Positions 1-5,943 of a stretch of 26,585 bases of DNA are shown one piece after another (position 1 is the stretch's first letter; every line of letters begins with the position of its first letter). The stretch is taken from the NCBI GenBank assembly GCA_964544865.1, contig CAZJDV010000027.1:1-26585 (forward strand). Direction: 5' to 3'. The notes beneath the pieces are model-generated. The model searched no databases. It was not told where the DNA came from and saw nothing but the letters and a program-made list of their open reading frames with translations. The position numbers were made by a program, and so were the translations under genes. Source of the DNA: CAZJDV01 sp964544865. GTDB lineage: Bacteria; Chloroflexota; Dehalococcoidia; Lucifugimonadales; CAJWER01.

Positions 1-396
1 CCCGTAGGCATTGGCCACGGCCATGAGGGCGCTCATGAGCGTCGAGAGGGAGGCGTCGCGCGGAAGGACGCCGCTGGCGCCGGCGTCCCAGGCCTCCGTG
101 GAGCGGTCCTCATCGGCCATCAGGACGACCGCCGGCGGGCCGGACCCGGTCAGGCCGGCCAGCAGCCCGAGCGGCTCCGCCGCGTCCCACCCCAGGTCCC
201 AGACAATCGCGTCCGCACGGTAGAGGTCCGGCGCCGACGATATGTATTGGGCCCCGTCCACCTAGCCGACGACACTGCACTTTGGCTGCTCCGCCAGCAG
301 CGCCGCCAGGCCGGCCCGGGCCAGGTGATCGTCGGCAACCACAAGCACTCTGATGTCGTCGAGGGGCGTCGTCATGGTGTTCTTCAGGAAAACCAT
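1..396 (-). pseudogene. NarL/LuxR-type response regulator receiver domain, interrupted by an amber stop and cut by the window edge
   Basis: Reading the minus strand from an ATG at 396 gives a typical receiver start (IRVLVVADDH, acidic pair D22-D23). Codon 45 is TAG (262-264). The same frame then continues as a good receiver: the phospho-acceptor strand ADAIVWD (D67) and the segment GASGVLPRD, where the usual conserved Lys is Arg. The frame stays open to base 1, so any output domain lies outside the window. A GAGGG sits eight bases before the ATG. The stop falls in VVG-*-VDGAQYI, where Gln (CAG) would be natural, so one C-to-T change explains it. It may be a young pseudogene, a sequencing error, or suppressed amber. 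The family follows from the N-terminal pattern; regulatory targets cannot be told. Confidence 0.75.
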
Positions 397-447
397 ACCC
401 CGTTCCCTCGGGACGACGTGCCTGAACGAAGTCGCAGGGAGCGCGCG

Positions 448-1536
448 CTATGCGGTCAGCCTGGGCTCCCGCCACCTGCGGCCCTTCTGCCAGGGGTCTC
501 GATTGGTGCGGTGCAGGCGCAGGTCGCTGCTCTCCAGGGGCATCGAGATGCGTCTGCCTCCTTGCAGGTGCGACTCCAGGATAGCGACCATGATCTCGAC
601 GCCGTGTCGCGCCGTCTCCACGCCGCCCGCCGGCGGGTCGCCGGTGTCAAGGGACCGCACCAGGTCCAGGACCAGGTTCAGGGTCGCGCTCTGACGCGGG
701 AACGCGGGGAATTCGACCGGCTCGAGGCTGCCACGCCCTCCCTTCCGCATGAACCAGTCCTGGCCGTCGTTGAATGTCCCCACCGCGCCCTTCTCGCAGT
801 TGGCCTGGTACTCGTACCGGTTGGTGTGCAGCAGGTAGAGGGTCACGCCGTTCTCGAAGAGGATGACACCGTCGCCGCCCGGGTCTTCGCTATAGACGCT
901 GCCATCTCTGAGCGGCTCCGACTGCGGCGCGTTCCCCTGCACCCACACCGCCGGAGAGTCGCCGTTCAGGAACTGCGCCAGGTCCATGGTGTGGCAGCCG
1001 TGGTCGAACAGGCCGGAGGCGTAGGTCATGACCAGGCAATTGAGCGCGCCCAGCTCCTCGCCGGCAAGGATCTCCCGCATCTGGCGGAAGGCTGGGTTGT
1101 AGCGCCGCTGCGCACCCAGGTTTAGGATGACGCCGTTGCGCTTGCACGCGTCGGCCATTGCGTTGGCCTCGTCGAGGGAGGCCGTCATGCCCTTCTCGCA
1201 ATATATGGCCTTGACGCCGTTCTCGGCGGCGTGGATCACTATGCCGGAGTGGTGCTCCACATGGGTGGCGACGCTGACGATGTCCAGGTCCTCCCTGGCG
1301 ATCATCTCCTTGTAGTCAGTGTACTGCCGCTCCTTGGGCACGCCGTACTGGTTGCCGAACTCCTCCATCAGGTCCTCTCGGAAGTCGGAGCAGGCCACAA
1401 GGTCCGTCCGGTCGCACTCGGAGTAGCTGCCGCCGTGGGAGTACGGCGGCACGTGGCCGGGCGCGCCCACCACCTCGTTGTCGATGAATCCGCCCATTCG
1501 CCCGCACCCGACGACCGCCGCTCTGTATGTCTTCAT
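448..1536 (-). CDS. Gfo/Idh/MocA family NAD(P)-dependent oxidoreductase (paralogue 1)
   Basis: A 362-residue protein of usual family length. Residues 1-125 form a Rossmann domain with the dinucleotide motif GCGRMG (10-15) and CEKGM (113-117), which corresponds to the family EKP motif but lacks the proline. The C-terminal half is the alpha/beta substrate domain, with RRYNPAF and a DHGCHTMD segment that should supply the active-site His. Members oxidise or reduce sugars, inositols and related polyols or catalyse sugar isomerisations; the substrate cannot be read from sequence. It begins 44 bases after the stop of a second same-length paralogue (1581-2669), so the two are probably co-transcribed and may act on the same substrate or form a heteromer. 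An AGGA lies about 10 bases before the ATG. Confidence 0.9.
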   Translation of the reverse strand: MKTYRAAVVGCGRMGGFIDNEVVGAPGHVPPYSHGGSYSECDRTDLVACSDFREDLMEEFGNQYGVPKERQYTDYKEMIAREDLDIVSVATHVEHHSGIVIHAAENGVKAIYCEKGMTASLDEANAMADACKRNGVILNLGAQRRYNPAFRQMREILAGEELGALNCLVMTYASGLFDHGCHTMDLAQFLNGDSPAVWVQGNAPQSEPLRDGSVYSEDPGGDGVILFENGVTLYLLHTNRYEYQANCEKGAVGTFNDGQDWFMRKGGRGSLEPVEFPAFPRQSATLNLVLDLVRSLDTGDPPAGGVETARHGVEIMVAILESHLQGGRRISMPLESSDLRLHRTNRDPWQKGRRWREPRLTA

Positions 1537-1580
1537 TTCTCTGTTTTCCTTTGCTTGAGTTCGGTTGGTCTATAGTCCCG

Positions 1581-2669
1581 TCACACGTGAAACACGTACA
1601 GTTCGCGGTTCTCCATGGGCAGCTCGACCCACGCGCCGCCCTTCGTGTGGCTCTCGGCCACCGCCAGGCACGCCTCCGTCGTCTGGTGGGTAACGTCCAC
1701 GTTGCCCAGTGTCGTGCCCCCGGACTCGTGGGCGGTGACCAGGTCCTCCAGTAGGTACACCACGCTGCTCGCGGGCGCTACCGTCGGGTCGGGCGCCACG
1801 TCCCACCAGCTCCCGCGCGCACCGGTCTTCCTGAGCAGCACCTCCTGCCCGTCGTTCAGCGAGCGGATGGACCCCTCGGAGCCGAAGACCTCGAACTCCC
1901 ACGTGCCGGAAAAAGGCACCGTCGACGCCTGGAGGCCGTTCTCGTACTCGATCTCAAATGTTGCGGAGGGGTCGCGGTCGAGCATGTTGTCCACGAACTC
2001 TAGCTCTCGCGGCTGAAGCTCCCCTCGCACCGCCCTGATCTTCGGGTCGCCGAGCAGGTACGAGAGAGTGTCGATGGAGTGGATGTGGCCGTGCATCAGG
2101 CTGGAGCGGGTGAGGTGGACAGCGCCGCGGACCTCGCCGATCTCGCCGTCCTCGATACGCTTCCTTATCATGTGGTTCTGGTTGTTGAAACGCCTCAGCA
2201 GCCCGCTGTTGTACAGCGTCCCGTTCATGTGGCAGGCGTCCCGGACCGCGTCTGCCTTCACCATTGAGGAGGCCATCGCCTTCTCGCAGAACACCATCGG
2301 CACGCCCGCGTTCGATACCGATACCGTCAGGTCCGCGTGCGCGTCGCCTCTAAAGTCTCGCGAGGGCGCCTGCCTGGCCGGCTTCAGCGCCGTCGTAGCC
2401 ACGGTGCAGATCGCCACCAAATCCGGACGCTCCTTCTCGATCATCTCCAGGTAGTCTTCGTAGACGGCCTCCACTCCCCACTTCGCGGTAAACGCGGCCC
2501 GCTTTTCGGGGAACAGGTCCGCTCCGGCCACGACCTCGAGGCGGTCGCTGGCCGCGCACGCCGCCGCTATGGCGGTTGGGCTCCGCCACGCCTCCAGCTC
2601 GCCGAACTCCTCGTCGATGGTGCTGCCCATACGTCCCAGCCCGATAATCGCCACACGGTAGGTCTTCAT
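1581..2669 (-). CDS. Gfo/Idh/MocA family NAD(P)-dependent oxidoreductase (paralogue 2)
   Basis: Also 362 residues, opening MKTYRVAIIGLGRMG like its neighbour, with the nucleotide motif GLGRMG (10-15) and FCEKAM (127-132) at the EKP position. Compared with paralogue 1 it carries an extra stretch at about 93-110 (ALKPARQ...FRGDAHAD) between beta-strand VAICTVAT and the EK motif, a place where family members contact cofactor or substrate. The C-terminal domain has LRRFNNQNHMIRK and a MHGHIHSID segment where paralogue 1 has DHGCHTMD. GAGGAG lies six bases before the ATG. It lies 33 bases downstream of the glycosylase gene on the same strand. Role as a sugar or polyol dehydrogenase is inferred from the family only. 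Confidence 0.9.
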   Translation of the reverse strand: MKTYRVAIIGLGRMGSTIDEEFGELEAWRSPTAIAAACAASDRLEVVAGADLFPEKRAAFTAKWGVEAVYEDYLEMIEKERPDLVAICTVATTALKPARQAPSRDFRGDAHADLTVSVSNAGVPMVFCEKAMASSMVKADAVRDACHMNGTLYNSGLLRRFNNQNHMIRKRIEDGEIGEVRGAVHLTRSSLMHGHIHSIDTLSYLLGDPKIRAVRGELQPRELEFVDNMLDRDPSATFEIEYENGLQASTVPFSGTWEFEVFGSEGSIRSLNDGQEVLLRKTGARGSWWDVAPDPTVAPASSVVYLLEDLVTAHESGGTTLGNVDVTHQTTEACLAVAESHTKGGAWVELPMENRELYVFHV

Positions 2670-2702
2670 TTCGCGCTCCTCTCATTCCGGCTCTGTAATC
2701 GC

Positions 2703-3557
2703 CTATTCATTCCCCCGCCTCCCCTTCAACCTTCTATCATGGAACAGGTAGTGGTTCGCGTAGCCGGCGAACGGCCCGAAACGCGCTTGCGCCCACAACC
2801 GCATGTTCTTGTGCGACATCTTTTGACCGTCCAGGTACCACTCCTGGAGCGCTCGCTCGATCCAAACGTCGATCGGGAAGGCTTCGAGCTTGTCGAGGGA
2901 GAACAGGAGGGCGCAGTTGGCCACCTTGTCTCCGACACCGGCGAGGGCCAGCAGGGCCGCCAGCGCATCGTCGTAGGGGTCTTCTCGCAACGACATCAGG
3001 TCTATCCCGCCCTCGGCCACGACCCCGACGGTCGTCGCGATGTACCCGGCCCGATACCCGAGGCCCAGCCCCCGCAACGCCTCGTCGCCCCCGTTCGCCA
3101 GGTCTTCGGGCGTGGGGAAGGCATGACGCACCTCACCGCCCATCGCTATGGGGCGTCCGAATGCGGTGCAGATGGCCTCGATATTTCTGCTGATGCGAGG
3201 GATGTTCGACGCCGACGAGCAGATGAAGGACACGAGGCACTCCCACGGGTCCTGCCGGAGTATCCGCATGCCTCGGTAGCGCTCGATGGCCGCTCTCAGC
3301 CGCTCGTCGACGGCCAGCGAGGCGTAGGCACGGTCCAGGTCGGTGTCGAGGCCCAGATACCCCCTTAGCAGCGGCTCGATCGCGCGCTCGTCATCCGGCG
3401 CCGACAGCAGCTCCACTCCGCCCTGGACCTGACGCACCCTCACGATGTTGCCGAATACGACGCCGTGAAACCAGCCGCCCTCCGCCCGCCACCGAAATGC
3501 CTGGCCGCTGAGCAGCGTACTGCCCAGGTCAAGCGGCTCTTCCACCGTCATGAACAC
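2703..3557 (-). CDS. ogg: 8-oxoguanine DNA glycosylase/AP lyase, OGG1 type
   Basis: A 284-residue HhH-GPD protein resembling eukaryotic OGG1 rather than MutM. The N-terminal SGQAFRW (17-23) matches the OGG1 CGQSFRW segment, and QDPWECLVSFICSSASN (102-118) matches the OGG1 core helix. The helix-hairpin-helix LAGVGDKVANC contains the expected catalytic lysine (K211), and FPIDVW holds the GPD aspartate (D230). The enzyme should excise 8-oxoG opposite C and nick the abasic site. The chosen start is GTG at 3557, seven bases after GAGG; an ATG two codons in (3551) is an alternative. It lies between a cupin gene and two oxidoreductase genes on one strand, a context that does not suggest a special DNA repair operon. 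Confidence 0.92.
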   Translation of the reverse strand: MFMTVEEPLDLGSTLLSGQAFRWRAEGGWFHGVVFGNIVRVRQVQGGVELLSAPDDERAIEPLLRGYLGLDTDLDRAYASLAVDERLRAAIERYRGMRILRQDPWECLVSFICSSASNIPRISRNIEAICTAFGRPIAMGGEVRHAFPTPEDLANGGDEALRGLGLGYRAGYIATTVGVVAEGGIDLMSLREDPYDDALAALLALAGVGDKVANCALLFSLDKLEAFPIDVWIERALQEWYLDGQKMSHKNMRLWAQARFGPFAGYANHYLFHDRRLKGRRGNE

Positions 3558-3576
3558 GGGCCGGCCTCGAGGAGGG

Positions 3577-3599
3577 ATGGGATACAGGGTACGGGGTGC
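3577..3599 (+). repeat. GGGTA-rich short repeat, second location
   Basis: GATACAGGGTACGGGGTG closely matches GGTACAGGGTATGGGGCA at about 13156-13173. It lies in the 75-base gap between the cupin and glycosylase genes. Confidence 0.4.
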
Positions 3600-3632
3600 A
3601 AAAAGGTGCCGCCGCCCCTTTGAGCGCCCACG

Positions 3633-4055
3633 CTATTCATCCTTCACGGGCTCGTGGAACCCCGCGTTCGGGTCGAACGGGTTGCCGCCGAAGAACACGT
3701 ACGCAAAAATCTCGTCGCCGGTGTTCTCGGTATAGTGTTTCAGCCCCGGTGGCGTGTATATCCAGGCCCCGACCCCGACCACCCTCTCCTCGTCGCCCAC
3801 ACGCATGATCCCCCTCCCCGAGACGACGAGGTAGTACATGGGCGTCTCGTGGGCGTGCGCTTCATATACCCCGCCCGGACCAAAGGCGTTGACGCCCACC
3901 AGCCGGTCGTACGTCTCGGAGCCGGGCAGGCGGTCTTGCATCGCCCCTCCCTTGATGTACTTGTAGTGTGTTCCGTCGATCGCCAGAAGCGTGTGATTAG
4001 TAAAGTCCGACCCGAACTGCATCCACTCTTCCTGCGTGAAAATGTACTTCGGCAT
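3633..4055 (-). CDS. Single-domain cupin protein
   Basis: A 140-residue protein starting at ATG 4055, preceded by a strong AGGAGG five bases upstream; the frame runs further upstream but that part looks unlike protein. Cupin motif 1 is GGVYEAHAHETPMYYLVVSG (61-80), with metal-ligand histidines H67 and H69; the usual later Glu is absent, although E70 directly follows H69. Motif 2 is GAWIYTPPGLKHYTEN (96-111) with H107. This is a small metal-binding beta-barrel of the kind found in dioxygenases, isomerases and sugar- or quercetin-binding cupins. The segments TPPGLKH and FVFFGG-like FFGGNPFDPN are common in uncharacterised cupins. It lies 75 bases before the glycosylase gene on the same strand. 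Substrate unknown. Confidence 0.87.
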   Translation of the reverse strand: MPKYIFTQEEWMQFGSDFTNHTLLAIDGTHYKYIKGGAMQDRLPGSETYDRLVGVNAFGPGGVYEAHAHETPMYYLVVSGRGIMRVGDEERVVGVGAWIYTPPGLKHYTENTGDEIFAYVFFGGNPFDPNAGFHEPVKDE

Positions 4056-4313
4056 GTAGTCCTCCTGCTGAGGTTCAGATTGTAGTGAGCAATGTCTCAC
4101 GATTGCGCTGTCCCGTCTACCCCTCGTCGTGGAGTCCGCGGCCACGGCGGCGCCCGCCACTGGGGCACCCGGATATTGCAGATTCGGGCGCTGCCGAATG
4201 CTCCACCGCTTGACGGCTCTGCGTCGTGTGGTTGGACTGCGATTAATGAATTCTGCGCCATCGATCCATGCGAAGGCCATTTCAAGGCTGTAATCCTCAA
4301 ACCGGGAGTCCCG
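4056..4313. promoter_or_regulatory. Divergent intergenic region between cupin and HHE protein genes
   Basis: These 258 bases separate divergently transcribed genes and should hold both promoters. I see no convincing -35/-10 pair. An 18-base inverted repeat, ATTCGG at 4182-4187 and CCGAAT at 4194-4199, is the only symmetric element noticed and could be an operator. Confidence 0.3.
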
Positions 4314-4952
4314 ATGCAGGAGCGGACCACGAGGATGGAAAGCCCAATAGATGCGATGTACCTGATTCACAAAGCTTTGCGCACCGAAGCGGTCCGAGCC
4401 GAGCGACTGGCCGACGAGCTCGAGATAGGCGGCAGTCTGCAGCCTTTCAAGCTAACCTTCAACAGTTGGGCGACGGCCCTGGTCTTGCATGCCGAGCAGG
4501 AAGACACGCACATAATCTCCCGCCTGTCCAATCACGAGGGCCGCTCGAATCACAACCCTCTGGGGTCGTCGTCCGGCGACATCAAGTTGGTGATCGCGGC
4601 CCAGGGGGAGGAGCTGCACGAGGAGCTTATTATTTCAGTGCTGGACGTGCTGGACCGCGAGATTGGACAGGCCAGCATCATCCTGCGCACGAAGCAACAT
4701 CTCCACGCACAGGTGGTGGCGTTGCGGTTCGCCCAGGAAGACTGTCTGGAGACCGAGGAAGCCATTGTCTTGCCCCTGGTGCGCGAGCGCATAAGCGAGC
4801 GGCAGCAGTTGGAAATGGTCAGGTGTCTCTTTGTCGACGCAGAGGCCCAGGACTCGCGCTGGATGATCGACTGGGTATCCAGTCGCCCTGGCCCTGCCGA
4901 GCAGGCGCTTCTGGCGGAGCTGGAGGAACGCATGGAGGCCCTGCCCGCCTAG
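4314..4952 (+). CDS. Hemerythrin-like HHE-domain protein 1
   Basis: Translation from ATG 4314 gives 212 residues; GGAG lies five bases upstream, whereas the ATG at 4335 has its purine run directly adjacent. The protein is nearly all helical and carries spaced His/Glu residues typical of the hemerythrin/HHE four-helix bundle: H19 in MYLIHKA, H59 and E63 in LVLHAEQED, H102 in EELHEEL, H129/H131 in KQHLHAQ and E145-E149 in CLETEEAIVLPLV. Such proteins bind a di-iron centre or related metals and act in oxygen, nitric oxide or redox sensing and iron handling. No signal peptide is visible, so it should be cytoplasmic. It shares SPIDxMYLIH at the N-terminus and RWxIDWV near the C-terminus with the next gene, so the two are tandem duplicates that have diverged strongly. 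Confidence 0.75.
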   Translation: MQERTTRMESPIDAMYLIHKALRTEAVRAERLADELEIGGSLQPFKLTFNSWATALVLHAEQEDTHIISRLSNHEGRSNHNPLGSSSGDIKLVIAAQGEELHEELIISVLDVLDREIGQASIILRTKQHLHAQVVALRFAQEDCLETEEAIVLPLVRERISERQQLEMVRCLFVDAEAQDSRWMIDWVSSRPGPAEQALLAELEERMEALPA

Positions 4953-5011
4953 CCCTCGCCACGGCATTGAAAGAACGTTTGAAGCGAGCTGATAGCTGAG
5001 CTCCGTGTTAC

Positions 5012-5043
5012 GCAGGTCCGGCGGCTGTGCAGGCCGCCAACAG
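5012..5043 (+). repeat. Short intergenic repeat copy 1 with hairpin, between the two HHE genes
   Basis: This stretch opens with GCAGGTCCGGCG and ends with GCCGCCAACAG; both blocks recur in order at 5782-5806 after the second HHE gene. Inside this copy GGCGGC and GCCGCC can form a six-pair stem with a seven-base loop. It lies about 20 bases before the start of HHE gene 2. Confidence 0.5.
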
Positions 5044-5063
5044 ACAAAGGAGTTTCGAAGACC

Positions 5064-5768
5064 ATGGCAGAACTTACCGAGCTCGACAGTCCCATAGATG
5101 TCATGTACCTGATACACAACGCGTTCCAGGCCGTCTCAGAAAGGACGGAACAGTTGGCCGCCGAGGGCGAGAGCGGCAAAGACCTGCGGGCGTTCCGGGA
5201 GTCGTTCGACTTTTGGATAAAGCAGCTGATTTTCCACGCCACGAAGGAAGACAAGTTCATGACCGGCCCCCTGACCGGTTCCCGACCGGCACGGGACAAC
5301 GAGACGGAGCACGCCGAGCTGGCGGACCGAGGCGGCGAGCTGATCGAGTTCCTGGACAGAGGCGATGCCGCCGGGCTGGCGGAGAACGTAAGGGCGGCCA
5401 TGCGGGCGCTGGAGGGGGAGCAGCACCGGGAGCTGCTGGAAAAGGTGCAAGAGGTGGAGACCCTGCTGATACAGGAGATTGGGGAGGAGAAGGTGGTCGC
5501 CCGCACCAGGCGGCATCTGTACCGGCGAGTGATGGCGCTGCGCATCCTCTTGTTCGACCACTTCGAAAACGAAGAGGCGTTCGTCCTGCCGATAGTGCTC
5601 GAGCGGGTGAACGCGGAGCTGGAGTTTGAGGTGGCCAGGCGCCTGGTCATGGACGAGGTGGCGGAAGACCCGCGGTGGATAATCGACTGGGTCGCCAGTG
5701 AGCTGCCCCCCGGCGAACGCAAGCTGCTCAAAGAGCTGGACACGCGCCTGGCCGCCGCGACAGCATAG
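5064..5768 (+). CDS. Hemerythrin-like HHE-domain protein 2
   Basis: A 234-residue, helix-rich protein paralogous to the gene at 4314-4952. Candidate metal ligands are H18 (MYLIHNA), H58 and E62 (LIFHATKED), H83, H121 (EQHRELLEKV), H151, and H166 with E170/E171 in FDHFENEEAFVLPIV, which is very close to the HFxxEE...LP signature of HHE proteins. The C-terminus RWIIDWVASELPPGERKLL mirrors the first paralogue. The start ATG at 5064 follows AAAGGAG with about 11 bases spacing. No signal peptide. The likely job is di-iron-based gas or redox sensing or scavenging; which gas cannot be told. The 111-base gap to paralogue 1 makes co-transcription plausible. Confidence 0.8.
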   Translation: MAELTELDSPIDVMYLIHNAFQAVSERTEQLAAEGESGKDLRAFRESFDFWIKQLIFHATKEDKFMTGPLTGSRPARDNETEHAELADRGGELIEFLDRGDAAGLAENVRAAMRALEGEQHRELLEKVQEVETLLIQEIGEEKVVARTRRHLYRRVMALRILLFDHFENEEAFVLPIVLERVNAELEFEVARRLVMDEVAEDPRWIIDWVASELPPGERKLLKELDTRLAAATA

Positions 5769-5781
5769 AGCGCGCAGGCTT

Positions 5782-5806
5782 GCAGGTCCGGCGTTGCCGC
5801 CAACAG
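5782..5806 (+). repeat. Short intergenic repeat copy 2, after HHE gene 2
   Basis: This copy has GCAGGTCCGGCG followed, with seven bases deleted relative to copy 1, by GCCGCCAACAG. It begins 13 bases after the stop codon of HHE gene 2. Confidence 0.5.
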
Positions 5807-5902
5807 CGGAAGACGGACGGGCCGGGGCTCCTGAGAGAATCATCTCAAGAGACACGACGCGGCTGAGTCACGCCCGCGCGGATGTTCTATCTGGATGATT
5901 TT

Positions 5903-5921
5903 CGGATAGCTTCAATATCCG
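5903..5921. terminator. Hairpin between converging HHE gene 2 and dinG
   Basis: CGGATA (5903-5908) and TATCCG (5916-5921) form a perfect six-pair stem with a seven-base loop, placed where the plus-strand HHE operon and minus-strand dinG converge. There is no T-run after it on either strand (a TTTT precedes it on the plus strand), so it is only a possible termination site. Confidence 0.3.
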
Positions 5922-5943
5922 AGTTCGCCCGGCTTGCGGGGCG

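Noticed and set aside
4056..4370. Longer frame upstream of the cupin start, continuing to 4370
   Set aside because: The strong AGGAGG before ATG 4055 and lack of protein-like composition upstream favour the shorter gene.
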